A DNA stretch of 64,000 nt from JAJTDS01 sp964202895 (GTDB lineage: Bacteria > Pseudomonadota > Alphaproteobacteria > Rickettsiales > UBA1997). The position numbers were made by a program, and so were the translations under genes. Every line of letters starts with the position of its first letter. The stretch's first letter is position 1. Location of the stretch: NCBI GenBank assembly GCA_964202895.1, contig CAXNJM010000001.1:310001-374000 (forward strand), written 5' to 3'. The notes below the pieces were generated by a model. It had not been told where the DNA came from and did not search any database. It saw only the letters and a list, made by a program, of their open reading frames with translations. Shown here piece by piece: positions 33,241-42,568 of the stretch.

Positions 33241-33705
33241 ATGAAATCAAACGATAACAGCAACAAACCTTTGATAATATTATGCATAGACACTAATAAT
33301 TTATCTAAAAACATAATAAAATATTCCTTTAATCAAGCAAAAAAAATGAATTGCAACATATCAATATTGACAATCATAGAATCGTCAAATAAAAATCTTA
33401 TATTTGGCGCTAAAGCCCTTTATAATCAACAGAGAGCTCAAATCGAACAAGAGTTAAAAAAAATTGTTAGCGAGATGAATGATGAGGAAATAATCCCCAT
33501 AATTTCAATTAGAGAGGGAGAAGTTCTTAAAGAAATAATATCGGAAATTCAAGAAAATGCAAATTGTAAAAAATTATTACTAAGCAAGTCAAAAAATACA
33601 AAATCAGACAACAGCTTATTACCAAAACTAATTAATCAAATTGGCGATAAAATTAAGATTCCCGTCTCAATTATACCGCAGTCTCTTAGTGAAGATTTTT
33701 TCTAA
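33241..33705 (+). CDS. Universal stress protein (UspA) family protein
   Basis: The 154-aa protein shows the UspA pattern: an N-terminal strand PLIILCIDT, helix KNIIKYSFNQAKKMNCNISILTIIE, a mid-domain helix (QRAQIEQELKKIVSEM), IREGEVLKEIISEIQEN, and a C-terminal strand VSIIPQ. The ATP-loop GxGxxG is not clear, so it may be a non-ATP-binding type. It lies 21 bp after the TIGR02186-like gene, and USP genes often accompany that transporter pair. Precise role unknown. Confidence 0.72.
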   Translation: MKSNDNSNKPLIILCIDTNNLSKNIIKYSFNQAKKMNCNISILTIIESSNKNLIFGAKALYNQQRAQIEQELKKIVSEMNDEEIIPIISIREGEVLKEIISEIQENANCKKLLLSKSKNTKSDNSLLPKLINQIGDKIKIPVSIIPQSLSEDFF

Positions 33706-33722
33706 AAAATTATTTTATTTAA

Positions 33723-34637
33723 ATGCAAGAAGACAAAAATATAACAAAATTTAATCTACCAGAAATTTTAGGCGAATATCGCTTTGATCATCAAATTAAA
33801 AATTGGTTTGATACAAAAAGTAAAGCAGAAATATTCTTTAAACCAGCAAATCAGATTGATTTACAGAATTTTCTAGAAAAATACCCCAAATCTTTAAAAA
33901 TAAGCATCCTTGGAGCATCATCAAATGTAATCATTCAAGATGAAATTTTAAATGGGGTTTTGGTAAAAATCGGTGCTGGTTTTTCAAAAATAACTCATTA
34001 TCAAGAAGATAACCGGATAATTCTTGAAAGTGAGGCTGGTAATTTTTGCAATAACATTGCTAATTATTGTAAAAAATTTGGATTATCTGGCTTAGAATTT
34101 TTTAGTGGAATACCAGGAAGTGTTGGTGGAGCCGTGGCAATGAATGCAGGATGCTATAATAACGATGTTGCAAACAATCTTAAGGATGTTGAAATGATTG
34201 ATTATAGTGGAAAATTTTATCGCTTTACAAACAAAGACTGTAAATTTTCCTATCGCAAGAATCAAATAGTTAGCGATAATCAAATGATAATAACCAATGC
34301 TAGGTTTTTTGTCAATCAATCAACTCCCGTATTGGTAGAAGAAAATATTAAAAAACTACAAACACAAAGAGAGTTAAGTCAGCCAATAAGGGCAAAAACT
34401 GGCGGTAGTACTTTTAAAAATCCAGAAGGTTATAAGGCTTGGCAATTAATAGATCTGGCTGGTTGCAGAGGTCTAAAAAATGGAGATGCCCAAATATCAG
34501 AAAAACATTGTAATTTCATGATAAATACTGGAAATTCAACCGCAAAAGAACTAATAGATCTAGGAAATACAGTAATAGATAAAGTATTTAAAAATAGTAA
34601 TATTTTATTGGAATGGGAAATAAAATTTATAAAATAA
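33723..34637 (+). CDS. murB: UDP-N-acetylenolpyruvoylglucosamine reductase
   Basis: MurB (304 aa) is an FAD enzyme that reduces UDP-GlcNAc-enolpyruvate to UDP-MurNAc. FAD-binding marks are LGASSNVIIQDEILNG and GLEFFSGIPGSVGGAVAMNAG. The catalytic-site region YRKNQIV, the GGSTFKNPEG loop with the active Ser, and AWQLIDLAGCRG are in order. It matches the shorter type lacking the extra Tyr loop. It is away from the usual mur/fts cluster. A hairpin follows directly at its stop. Confidence 0.95.
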   Translation: MQEDKNITKFNLPEILGEYRFDHQIKNWFDTKSKAEIFFKPANQIDLQNFLEKYPKSLKISILGASSNVIIQDEILNGVLVKIGAGFSKITHYQEDNRIILESEAGNFCNNIANYCKKFGLSGLEFFSGIPGSVGGAVAMNAGCYNNDVANNLKDVEMIDYSGKFYRFTNKDCKFSYRKNQIVSDNQMIITNARFFVNQSTPVLVEENIKKLQTQRELSQPIRAKTGGSTFKNPEGYKAWQLIDLAGCRGLKNGDAQISEKHCNFMINTGNSTAKELIDLGNTVIDKVFKNSNILLEWEIKFIK

Positions 34638-34668
34638 AACATTAAAAAAATTACTTTTTTTAATGTTT
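34637..34668 (+). terminator. Terminator after murB
   Basis: AAACATTAAAAAA and TTTTTTAATGTTT form a 13-bp AT-rich stem with a short TTACT-type loop directly after the murB stop. The T-rich arm serves as part of the release tract. The next promoter follows at once. Confidence 0.6.
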
Positions 34669-34673
34669 ATCAC

Positions 34674-34701
34674 TTGACAATAAAAAAGATATGGTTAAAT
34701 T
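34674..34701 (+). promoter_or_regulatory. Sigma-70-type promoter for rplU-rpmA
   Basis: A perfect -35 TTGACA (34674-34679) is followed after 16 bases by TAAATT (34696-34701), matching four of six -10 positions. It sits between the murB terminator and rplU, with a leader of nearly 100 bases before the ATG. That leader may carry autoregulatory structure; I did not resolve any. Confidence 0.6.
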
Positions 34702-34798
34702 TTTGCCTTTCAAAAAGCTAGGTAGCATATTAATGTTAGCACAATAATAACAAAGTTATTATTTAAATCAGGCTTTAAAACTTAAAAATCGCATTTAA

Positions 34799-35113
34799 AT
34801 GTTTGCAGTAATTAAAACAGGTGGCAAGCAATATCGTGTTGCCCCAAACGACAAAATAATTGTTGAAAAAATTCTTGGAGAAGAAGGATCTATAATATCC
34901 ATAAACGATGTATTGCTTTTAGAAACTTCGGAAGGAGAACTAAAATTCGGCAATCCCATTGTTGAAGGAGTAAGTGTTGAAGTAGAAATTGTAAGAACTT
35001 TTAAAGGTAAAAAGGTTATAATTTTTAAAAAAAAAAGAAGACAAAACTCAAGAAGAAAAAAAGGTCACAGACAACTTCATACAGAGATTAGAATAAAATC
35101 TATTCAAGTTTAA
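34799..35113 (+). CDS. rplU: 50S ribosomal protein L21
   Basis: L21 (104 aa) is recognised by its start MFAVIKTGGKQYRVAPNDKI and the basic RNA-binding segment KKKRRQNSRRKKGHRQLHTE near the end, followed by the canonical TEIRIKSI. It binds 23S rRNA next to L20. It is first in rplU-rpmA, under a good promoter. The 70-bp gap to rpmA and its strong AGGAG-like site are normal for this pair. Confidence 0.97.
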   Translation: MFAVIKTGGKQYRVAPNDKIIVEKILGEEGSIISINDVLLLETSEGELKFGNPIVEGVSVEVEIVRTFKGKKVIIFKKKRRQNSRRKKGHRQLHTEIRIKSIQV

Positions 35114-35183
35114 ATTAGGCAAAATATACAATTATTTCGGCTTTTATTAGCTGGATAATTCAATTAAATTTTAGGAGCAAGCA

Positions 35184-35438
35184 ATGGCTACAAAAAAAGC
35201 AGGTGGCAGTTCAAGAAACGGAAGAGACTCAGCTGGTAGAAGGCTAGGAGTTAAAAAATTTGGTGGTCAATCTGTTTTAGCAGGCAACATAATAGTCCGT
35301 CAAAGAGGAACAAAATGGCATCCTGGTGAAAATGTCGGAATAGGTAAAGATCACACAATTTTTGCAAAAATTAATGGTGTAGTTAAATTCATTAAATCCG
35401 CTCATAAATCAAGAACCTTTATATCTGTAATTGCTTAA
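35184..35438 (+). CDS. rpmA: 50S ribosomal protein L27
   Basis: L27 (84 aa) starts MATKKAGGSSRNGRDSAGRR, whose flexible N-terminal end reaches toward the peptidyl-transferase centre, and continues LGVKKFGGQ and VRQRGTKWHPG. There is no cleavable N-terminal extension of the Firmicutes type. TTAGGAGCAAGC before the ATG is one of the clearest ribosome binding sites in the window. Follows rplU. Confidence 0.97.
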   Translation: MATKKAGGSSRNGRDSAGRRLGVKKFGGQSVLAGNIIVRQRGTKWHPGENVGIGKDHTIFAKINGVVKFIKSAHKSRTFISVIA

Positions 35439-35469
35439 TTAACTAAAAAATTAACAGCAAAACTAATAT

Positions 35470-35554
35470 GCGGATATGGCGAAATTGGCAGACGCACTAG
35501 ACTTAGGATCTAGCGCCGCAAGGCATGTGGGTTCAAGTCCCTCTATCCGCACCA
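35470..35554 (+). tRNA. tRNA-Leu (anticodon TAG)
   Basis: The 85-base class II tRNA has acceptor arms GCGGATA and TATCCGC, an A-box TGGCGAAATTGGCAGACGC, anticodon loop CTTAGGA (anticodon TAG, reading CUN), a long variable arm (CGCCGCAAGGCATG), T arm GGGTTCAAGTCCC, and encoded CCA at 35552-35554. It is placed 31 bp after rpmA and 45 bp before tig. Confidence 0.97.
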
Positions 35555-35599
35555 AAATTAATTCAAGATATAATTAATTCTATAAATAACTAAATTAAG

Positions 35600-36865
35600 A
35601 TGGAAACTCAAATAATTCAAACTCTTGACGAAGGAACTACAAAAAAATATCAAGTCATAGTACCAAATCAAATCATTCTCAATAATTTTGAGCAAGAGTT
35701 ACTAGAAATACAAAAAAATGCTAAAATAGAAGGCTTCAGGGCTGGAAAAGCACCTTTAAATATAATAAAAAGCAAATATCAAGATAAAATACTAAAATCA
35801 ATTATCAGTGAGCAGGTAAGAAAATCAGTAATAAAAAAAATAGAAGAAGAAGAGCTTGAAATTATAAAACTTTCAGAAATAGACCTTGAATCAATAAAAA
35901 TAAAACCCGAACAAGATTTTACAACATCTATAACTGTAATTACATATCCAAAAATAGAAAATATCAATCTTAAAGAAATTACAGTAGAAAGAAGCTTCGC
36001 AAAAGCATCAACTGAAACAACAGAAAAAGCTATAAAATCTTTTGCTGAACAACAATCTACATTAAAAGAAATAGAAAATATAAATCATCTTGCTGAAAAT
36101 GGCAATGTTACTATGATAGACTATCTAGGAAAAATCGATGGAGTTGCATTTGAAGGTGGAGAAAGCAAAAACTACCAGCTAAAACTAGGAAGTAAAAGCT
36201 TTATAGACACTTTTGAACAGCAATTAATTGGCAAAAAAGCTGGGGAAGAGCTATTAATAAAAGTTCAGTTTCCAGAAAATTACCATAATCAAGAATTTTC
36301 AGGTAAGAATGCTGAATTTGATGTAAAAATTCACAAAATATTTGAGTCAATAACTCCAGAAATTAACGATCAATTTGTTAAGGAAAATTTAAAATTAGAA
36401 AATCTAGAAGAATTAACTAAGTTAATTAAAAAAGATATCGAACTATCTCAAAATGAAAAATTTTATCATAAATTTAAAGAAGATATGATTAATTTCGTTG
36501 ACTTAAACTATAAATTTGAGCTTCCTCAAGAATTAATAGAAGAAGAATTAAAAACTAACCAACAAAATCAACAGCCAGAAGGCGAAATAAAAAAAGTCTT
36601 AAAGTTTGAAATATTTCTGAATAAAATAGCAAAGGATAACTCTATAAAGCTAGAAAATAACGATCTTCAGCAAGAATTATATGAATTTGGCATTAAGTTT
36701 TACGGTCAACATCAGATGGTTATTGACTCATTCAAAAACAATAAGCATTTTGCTAATATGATTAGTAAAAGCGCTATTGAAAAAAAGATTCTTGAATTCA
36801 TAACTCAAAATTCTTCAATCAGCAAAAAGGAAATTTTCGATACTGAAATAGTAGAAAAAATATAA
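35600..36865 (+). CDS. tig: Trigger factor
   Basis: Trigger factor (421 aa) is the ribosome-bound chaperone that meets nascent chains at the exit tunnel. The ribosome-binding signature is seen as GFRAGKAPLNIIKSKY near residue 40. The FKBP-like prolyl isomerase domain is at about 150-230 (TMIDYLGKIDGVAFEGGESKNYQL in part). The long helical C-terminal arms follow to the end. Lys/Glu/Ile-rich, as expected for this base composition. clpP/clpX/lon, frequent neighbours, do not follow; psd does, 23 bp on. Confidence 0.94.
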   Translation: METQIIQTLDEGTTKKYQVIVPNQIILNNFEQELLEIQKNAKIEGFRAGKAPLNIIKSKYQDKILKSIISEQVRKSVIKKIEEEELEIIKLSEIDLESIKIKPEQDFTTSITVITYPKIENINLKEITVERSFAKASTETTEKAIKSFAEQQSTLKEIENINHLAENGNVTMIDYLGKIDGVAFEGGESKNYQLKLGSKSFIDTFEQQLIGKKAGEELLIKVQFPENYHNQEFSGKNAEFDVKIHKIFESITPEINDQFVKENLKLENLEELTKLIKKDIELSQNEKFYHKFKEDMINFVDLNYKFELPQELIEEELKTNQQNQQPEGEIKKVLKFEIFLNKIAKDNSIKLENNDLQQELYEFGIKFYGQHQMVIDSFKNNKHFANMISKSAIEKKILEFITQNSSISKKEIFDTEIVEKI

Positions 36866-36888
36866 TTTCAACTTTAAATTTTTAAAAT

Positions 36889-37563
36889 ATGCACGATTTT
36901 CTTGATGCTTTAAAACTAATATACTTCCCCATACACCGAGAAGGCTACCCATTCATAATTGCTTTTGCAATTGCAACCGCAATATTAGCTCTTTTTAGTA
37001 ACTTTCTAGGATTAATCGGAATAGTTGCTACATTGTGGTGTATTTTCTTTTTTAGAGACCCAGAAAGATTTCCCCCTCTTGATAAAGATGTAATTATAAG
37101 TCCTGCCGATGGCAAAGTTGTTAAGGTAGAATATGGAGTAAATGCTCCTAGCGATCTAGGCTATGGTGACAAAAAATGGAATAAAATCAGTATTTTTCTA
37201 AATGTTTTCAATGTGCATGTTAATAGGGTTCCTATATCTGGCACAATTACAAAAGTTAACTATAAATCTGGAAAATTTCTTAGTGCAAACGTTGAAGAAG
37301 CAAGCGAACAAAATGAAAGAAACTCTGTCGTCATAAAATCAAATAATGGAGAAGAAATAATATTCGTGCAAGTAGCTGGATTAATCGCAAGAAGAATTGT
37401 ATCAGATTTAAAAGAAAATCAAGAAGTAAAAATAGGCAGTCGCTACGGAATTATAAGATTCGGTAGTAGAGCTGATATTTATCTTCCTGAAAATATCGAA
37501 ATAAAATCATTAGTAGGTCAAACCACTATTGGTGGCGAGACAGTGATTGCAAAAATTAAATAA
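36889..37563 (+). CDS. psd: Phosphatidylserine decarboxylase, short form
   Basis: Psd (224 aa) converts phosphatidylserine to phosphatidylethanolamine and cleaves itself to create a pyruvoyl group. Visible are two N-terminal membrane segments (IAFAIATAILALFSNFLGL and following), SPADGKVV, FLNVFNVHVNRVPISG and the maturation motif FGSRAD near residue 187, where the Ser becomes the pyruvoyl. This is the small Psd type common in alphaproteobacteria. The enzyme upstream in the pathway, PssA, is encoded at 27.4-28.3 kb. Confidence 0.94.
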   Translation: MHDFLDALKLIYFPIHREGYPFIIAFAIATAILALFSNFLGLIGIVATLWCIFFFRDPERFPPLDKDVIISPADGKVVKVEYGVNAPSDLGYGDKKWNKISIFLNVFNVHVNRVPISGTITKVNYKSGKFLSANVEEASEQNERNSVVIKSNNGEEIIFVQVAGLIARRIVSDLKENQEVKIGSRYGIIRFGSRADIYLPENIEIKSLVGQTTIGGETVIAKIK

Positions 37564-37593
37564 AGTAGATCGCTTTAAATTTATTACAAAATT

Positions 37594-39129
37594 ATGAATT
37601 CTTCAAATATTGCAAAACTTGCTTCTAAAAGGGAAGAAGCAAGAATCGGTGGAGGTCAAAAAAGAATTGATCTGCAACATTCAAAGGGAAAGCTAACCGC
37701 AAGAGAAAGAATAGAAGTTCTTTTAGATGTTGATTCATTTGAGGAATGTGGCTTATATATAGAACATCGTTGCGCCGATTTTGATATGGAAGATAAAAAA
37801 CATCCGGGAGACGGCGTAGTAACCGGACAAGGCACAATTAATGGCAGATTAGTTTTTGTTTACAGTCAAGACTTCACTGTTATGGGCGGATCTCTTGGAG
37901 AATCTCATGCAAAAAAAATATGCTCTATCATGGATAAAGCTGTTCAAGTTGGAGCCCCTATAATTGGAATCAACGATTCTGGAGGAGCAAGAATACAAGA
38001 AGGAGTTGACTCATTAGGTGGATATGGTGAAATTTTTCAAAGAAATGTTGATGCTAGTGGAGTAGTGCCTCAAATATCCTTAATAATGGGTCCTTGTGCC
38101 GGAGGAGCCGTATACTCACCCGCACTCACTGATTTCGTAATCATGGTAGAAAATTCTTCTCATATGTTTGTTACTGGTCCAGATGTTGTAAAAACAGTAA
38201 CACACGAAACAATATCACAAGAAGAATTAGGTGGTGCATCGGTTCATGGCTTTAAAAGTGGAGTTGCTCACCTTGTATTTAAGAGCGATATTGAAGCTTT
38301 ATTGCAAACCAGAAGATTAATTAATTTTTTACCACTCTCCAACAAAGAGCAGCCACCATTAATTCCAACTTTTGATGAAGCAGATAGGGTAGATGTTTCA
38401 TTAAACACATTAGTACCTGAAAACCCTAATCAACCATATGATATATTAGAATTAATAGAAAAAATTCTTGACGAAAATGACTTCTTTGAAATTCAACCAA
38501 ATTATGCAAAAAACATAATCATAGGTTTTGGTAGAATGGAAGGCGAAACAATAGGGGTTGTAGCGAATCAACCAATGAATCTTGCGGGCTGTCTTGATAT
38601 AAAAGCTAGCGAAAAAGCCGCTCGTTTTATAAGATTCTGCGATGCATTTAATATTCCAATCATAACTTTTGTCGATGTTCCAGGTTTTTTACCGGGAACT
38701 GACCAAGAACATAACGGAATTATAAGACATGGAGCAAAATTATTATATGCTTTTGCAGAAGCAACAGTGCCAAAAATAACTGTAATCGCTCGTAAAGCAT
38801 ATGGCGGTGCTTATATAGTAATGAATTCAAAGCATTTAAAAGGAGATGTAAATTACAGCTGGATTAATGCTGAAATAGCGGTTATGGGGCCAGAAGGAGC
38901 TGTAGAAATAATATTTAAAGAAGAGGCTAAAAACCCAGAACAAAAAGCGAAAAAAGTTGCCGAATATCGAGAAAAGTTTGCATCACCTTTTGTCGCCGCA
39001 TCTCGTGGCTTTATAGACGAAGTTATTCGCCCTCAAAACACTAGAAAAAGACTATGCAACTCTTTGCAAATATTAAAAAACAAAGAAGTAAATAAACCTT
39101 GGAAAAAACACGACAATCTGCCTTTATAA
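37594..39129 (+). CDS. pccB: Acyl-CoA (propionyl-CoA) carboxylase beta subunit
   Basis: The 511-aa carboxyltransferase subunit has both crotonase-like halves, the N-terminal one with MGGSLGESHAKKICSIMDKA and GPCAGGAVYSPALTDF, the C-terminal one with DVPGFLPGTDQEHNGIIRHGAKLL and KAYGGAYIVMNSKHL. The start REEARIGGGQKRIDLQHSKGKLTARER (in part) and the end LCNSLQILKNKEV are like PccB, not the shorter AccD. It transfers carboxyl from biotin to propionyl- or acetyl-CoA. The biotin subunit is not in the window. It is 31 bp after psd. Confidence 0.88.
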   Translation: MNSSNIAKLASKREEARIGGGQKRIDLQHSKGKLTARERIEVLLDVDSFEECGLYIEHRCADFDMEDKKHPGDGVVTGQGTINGRLVFVYSQDFTVMGGSLGESHAKKICSIMDKAVQVGAPIIGINDSGGARIQEGVDSLGGYGEIFQRNVDASGVVPQISLIMGPCAGGAVYSPALTDFVIMVENSSHMFVTGPDVVKTVTHETISQEELGGASVHGFKSGVAHLVFKSDIEALLQTRRLINFLPLSNKEQPPLIPTFDEADRVDVSLNTLVPENPNQPYDILELIEKILDENDFFEIQPNYAKNIIIGFGRMEGETIGVVANQPMNLAGCLDIKASEKAARFIRFCDAFNIPIITFVDVPGFLPGTDQEHNGIIRHGAKLLYAFAEATVPKITVIARKAYGGAYIVMNSKHLKGDVNYSWINAEIAVMGPEGAVEIIFKEEAKNPEQKAKKVAEYREKFASPFVAASRGFIDEVIRPQNTRKRLCNSLQILKNKEVNKPWKKHDNLPL

Positions 39130-39206
39130 ATATAAAAATAGATTATAATTATAGCTAAAAAATTCAACTCAATTTTTTAAACACATTTTTCCTAATATCT
39201 CTACAA

Positions 39207-40670
39207 ATGAAGTATCGAATCAATAAAAACATAGTTACAATCGCTGTTTTTCTTATATTATCCTTTTTTAATAAATCTGCCACCGCTAAAAGCAACAACC
39301 CAAAAAAGGTTATCAATCTAGAAAATAAAAAAAATTTTATTACCCATGGCTTCGCCGATAAAGTTGAGAAGCTACTACCTGCCGTAGTTAACATATCAAC
39401 AGTTCAATCGGTAAATATAAATCAACAGACTCTTGAAAAATTAGGATTAAAAAATATTTTTTCCGAACAAGCTCTAGAAGAATTAAAGCAAAATATTGAA
39501 AAACAACTCACTAACTCAGAAAAACTATCCTCAATAGGATCTGGCTTCATAATATCAAAAGATGGATTAATAGTAACCAATCACCATGTTATCGATAATG
39601 CTTCTAAGGTTAACATCAATCTGTCAGATGGCTCAAAATACCAAGCAAAAATATTAGGTTTTGATAAAAAAACAGATCTAGCTTTGTTAAAAATTAATAC
39701 AAAAAAAGACTTACCATTTGTAAAATTTGGAGATTCTAGCAAATCAAGAATTGGCGATTCAGTTATAGTTGTTGGCAACCCGTATGGTCTTGGAGGATCA
39801 GTTTCGTCTGGCATAATTTCTTATCTTGGAAGAGATATAAACAAACAGCAATATGATGATTTTATTCAAACCGATGCCGCAATCAATAAAGGAAATTCGG
39901 GAGGGCCAATGTTTAATATCAATGGAGAAGTAATAGGTGTTAGTACAGTAATATTCTCGCCTTCTGGAGGAAGTGTTGGAATAGGCTTTGCCACTCCTTC
40001 TAATGTAGTTGAAAAAATCACTAAACAATTGCAAGAAAAAGGCAACATTACTCGTGGTTGGATAGGAGTTGCAATTCAAGAAGTCGATGAAAACATTGCC
40101 AATTCATTAGAAATGAAAAATCCACAAGGAGCGATAGTAGTAAATGTTGTTGATAATAGCCCCGCTGAAAATTCAGGAATTATGGCAGGAGACATTATAT
40201 TAAAGTTTAATAATCAAGAAATTAAGCAAGCAAAAACATTGCCAAAACTAGTTGCTCAATATTCAATAGATCAGGAGGCGGATCTAACATTATTAAGCAA
40301 TGGCAATATAAAAAATATTAAAATAAAAATCTCAAAAATGACTGACGAAGCCACAAAAAATAACAAAAAAACCGATAATTCCAATAAAATACTCGGAATG
40401 TCCTTGTTAAAACTATCTACAGAGCGGAATTCTTTAAAAGAAGATCAAATAGAAGGTTTATTGGTTCTCAACATAGAAAACATTTCAATTGCTAAAAAAT
40501 ATGGCATAATTCCTAATGATATAATAATTCTAGCCAATCAAAAAAATGTTAAAGAGTCAGAAGATTTAAGAAAAATTATTCAAGAATCTAAAAATGGAAG
40601 TAAAAAAATCACTTTACTAATAAAGAGAATGCAACAAAATATGATTCTTAACCTTTCTTTAGAAGAATAA
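39207..40670 (+). CDS. degP: DegP/HtrA-type periplasmic serine protease
   Basis: The 487-aa Do-family protease degrades misfolded envelope proteins. It has an N-terminal membrane/signal segment (IVTIAVFLILSFFNKSATA), the catalytic His in IVTNHHVIDNA, Asp in KTDLALLKI, and Ser in GNSGGPMFN. Two PDZ domains follow at about 280-375 and 395-485, the second more diverged. It heads a tight group: the next gene begins 2 bp after its stop. Co-transcription with two lipoproteins suggests a joint envelope role, which is inference. Confidence 0.94.
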   Translation: MKYRINKNIVTIAVFLILSFFNKSATAKSNNPKKVINLENKKNFITHGFADKVEKLLPAVVNISTVQSVNINQQTLEKLGLKNIFSEQALEELKQNIEKQLTNSEKLSSIGSGFIISKDGLIVTNHHVIDNASKVNINLSDGSKYQAKILGFDKKTDLALLKINTKKDLPFVKFGDSSKSRIGDSVIVVGNPYGLGGSVSSGIISYLGRDINKQQYDDFIQTDAAINKGNSGGPMFNINGEVIGVSTVIFSPSGGSVGIGFATPSNVVEKITKQLQEKGNITRGWIGVAIQEVDENIANSLEMKNPQGAIVVNVVDNSPAENSGIMAGDIILKFNNQEIKQAKTLPKLVAQYSIDQEADLTLLSNGNIKNIKIKISKMTDEATKNNKKTDNSNKILGMSLLKLSTERNSLKEDQIEGLLVLNIENISIAKKYGIIPNDIIILANQKNVKESEDLRKIIQESKNGSKKITLLIKRMQQNMILNLSLEE

Positions 40671-40672
40671 TT

Positions 40673-41023
40673 ATGAAAAAAATCATTGCCAACCTTACGG
40701 CAAAATCTTTATTTTTAATAATACTTATAAACCTAATAACATCATGTCAACTATTTATTGAACCTTTGCCAAAAAGCTGGAACTGGGGAGCGAAATCAAG
40801 ACCTTTAGCCGGCATTAGGGGGTTTCCGGAAGCTGATACTTACTATGGAAAAGGTTTTAAAGATGGCTGTGAAAATGCTTGGTCAAGAGTTGGAAGGGGC
40901 TATGCCCACACCTTAAAAACCCACTTTAACTATCAATATACCAAAGAAAGCCCAGATTATAATGTCGGTTGGTTTGATGGCTTTGAGCAATGCACTTATA
41001 TTATCGATTGGGATGTAACATAA
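40673..41023 (+). CDS. Small lipoprotein with GxxDGC motif, function unknown (paralogue 1)
   Basis: The 116-aa product has a signal peptide with lipobox LITSC (Cys at about 25), so it is probably a lipidated periplasmic or outer-membrane protein. The mature part carries YGKGFKDGCENAW, RGYAHTLKTHFNYQY, and PDYNVGWFDGFEQC, the same order of motifs as in the product of 42568-43122. I know no function. It starts 2 bp after degP and its 3' end comes before the NDUFA9-like start at 41038. Confidence 0.78.
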   Translation: MKKIIANLTAKSLFLIILINLITSCQLFIEPLPKSWNWGAKSRPLAGIRGFPEADTYYGKGFKDGCENAWSRVGRGYAHTLKTHFNYQYTKESPDYNVGWFDGFEQCTYIIDWDVT

Positions 41024-41037
41024 AAATACCATGCAAA

Positions 41038-42042
41038 ATGAATAAATTAATTACTATCTTTGGTGGAACTGGTTTTATTGGCAAAAACCTTGTGAATAAT
41101 CTTATAAAACAAGGTTTTATAGTGCAAATTATTAGCAGAGACCTTTTAAAAGCAAAAACTCTAACAACATTTGCTGGACCAGATTTTTTAAAAATTGTAA
41201 AATGGAGCTATCAAATTCCTAAAGAATATAACTTAAAAGAAAATTATAAAACATTAGAAGAGTTAAAAAACGAAGATATAATAAAAAAAATTCTTAAAGA
41301 AAGCTATGCAGTTGTAAACTTAGTCGGAATTTTATACGAAAATAAAAAAGGAGATTTTTATAAATTTCATCAAATATTAGCTGGATACATAGCAAGAATT
41401 AGCCAAGAAGTTGGGGTTAAAAAATTTATTCATCTTTCCGCACTAGGAATAGACATAAAAAATAATTCAAAATATTGCGACAGTAAATTAAAAGGAGAAT
41501 CAGCGGTTTTATCACAATTTCCTGATGCAACAATCTTAAGGCCATCAATAATATTTGGTAAAAATGATAATTTTTTTAACCGTTTTGCTAATGATTTTAA
41601 AAAAGCACCCATTGCCCCAATTATAAATCATGGCAAGACAAAATTTCAGCCAATTTTTGTTGAAAATTTAATACAAATTATTGCAAAAACAATTACTTGT
41701 GAAGATATTAAAAACAAAGTAAATGGCAAAATATTTGAAATCAGCGGTCCAAAAATTTATGATTTTAAACAATTAATGACAATCACTGCAAATTATCTTA
41801 ATATAAAAATATATTTTATTAACATTAACTTCAAAACAGCATTTTTGTTAGCATGGTTTTTAGAGTTTTTTACCAAAAATATTCTTACTTGCGATCAAGT
41901 CAAAATATTAAAGCATGACAATATATCTAAAAATCAAGATTTTGTAAATATTTTTAATATAAATTTAGAAATGCTAGAAAACATTGTGCCCAACTATATA
42001 AAACCAAAAAAGTTACTCCCTAATGTCGAAGAACATAATTAA
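41038..42042 (+). CDS. NAD(P)-binding epimerase-like protein, NDUFA9 family
   Basis: The 334-aa protein from Met at 41038 starts with the Rossmann motif ITIFGGTGFIGKNLVNNL (GxxGxxG) and continues with VVNLVGILYE, KFIHLSALGID, YCDSKLKGESAVL and TILRPSIIFG. This is the atypical short-chain dehydrogenase pattern of NDUFA9-like complex I proteins. The open frame reaches up to 40990, but that would overlap the lipoprotein gene and add residues before the Rossmann strand. It overlaps the next gene by 20 bp. Role in complex I or quinone binding is inferred. Confidence 0.84.
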   Translation: MNKLITIFGGTGFIGKNLVNNLIKQGFIVQIISRDLLKAKTLTTFAGPDFLKIVKWSYQIPKEYNLKENYKTLEELKNEDIIKKILKESYAVVNLVGILYENKKGDFYKFHQILAGYIARISQEVGVKKFIHLSALGIDIKNNSKYCDSKLKGESAVLSQFPDATILRPSIIFGKNDNFFNRFANDFKKAPIAPIINHGKTKFQPIFVENLIQIIAKTITCEDIKNKVNGKIFEISGPKIYDFKQLMTITANYLNIKIYFININFKTAFLLAWFLEFFTKNILTCDQVKILKHDNISKNQDFVNIFNINLEMLENIVPNYIKPKKLLPNVEEHN

Positions 42043-42568
42043 TATCAATTCTTCAAGAGAAGCAATAAAAGCAATAGCCTTAAAACTAGAATCTCTTGGT
42101 GTCAAAGGAGAAACGATAACAAATCCTCAATCAGAGAATAAAAGAGATGCTGATGAGGTAAAAATGCTAATAAAACTTCAAGAAACTCAACAAAAAAAGC
42201 TTCTGGATAGCCAAATAAAAGAGTTGGAACAAAAGCAATTTGGAGAATTAATGACAGAATTAGAAAAAATAAACAAAGAAAATGAAGTTTTTACAAACCT
42301 AAAAAAACAAGACGAACAAACAATAAATCAAGAAGCTGTCCCGATTAACAAAGCAATAAATCAAGAAGCCACTCCAATTAATAAAGGATTATTCGATATG
42401 GTTAATATTATTAGCGAAACTGTTTCTAACTTACAAAAGCAAGGAGTCGCATTCGATATCAAAACTGAAAACTTAGATAATCCACTCGAAAGATCTTCTC
42501 TTCTGATTAGTATTAATGATAATCAGAATTTACCGAATAAAAATCAAGCAAATCAACAAACTAGATAA
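42023..42568 (+). CDS. Unrecognised coiled-coil protein (181 aa)
   Basis: I do not recognise this protein. It has no signal peptide; residues about 45-95 are Glu/Lys/Gln-rich with heptad-like spacing, pointing to a coiled coil. A 33-bp tandem duplication (42321-42386) doubles the peptide INQEAVPINK. The C-terminal part is Asn/Gln-rich. It overlaps the NDUFA9-like gene by 20 bp and shares one base with the next lipoprotein gene (TAATG), so it is very likely translated as part of this operon. Confidence 0.65.
   Translation: MSKNIININSSREAIKAIALKLESLGVKGETITNPQSENKRDADEVKMLIKLQETQQKKLLDSQIKELEQKQFGELMTELEKINKENEVFTNLKKQDEQTINQEAVPINKAINQEATPINKGLFDMVNIISETVSNLQKQGVAFDIKTENLDNPLERSSLLISINDNQNLPNKNQANQQTR
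42321..42386 (+). repeat. 33-bp in-frame tandem duplication
   Basis: Two adjacent 33-bp units starting CAATAAATCAAGAAGC encode INQEAVPINKA and INQEATPINKG. Several third-position changes show it is older than the ygfZ array. Confidence 0.85.

Noticed and set aside
40990..41037. Upstream ATG for the NDUFA9-like gene
   Set aside because: It lies inside the lipoprotein gene in another frame and would add residues before the Rossmann strand that normally begins the protein; ATG at 41038 fits better.
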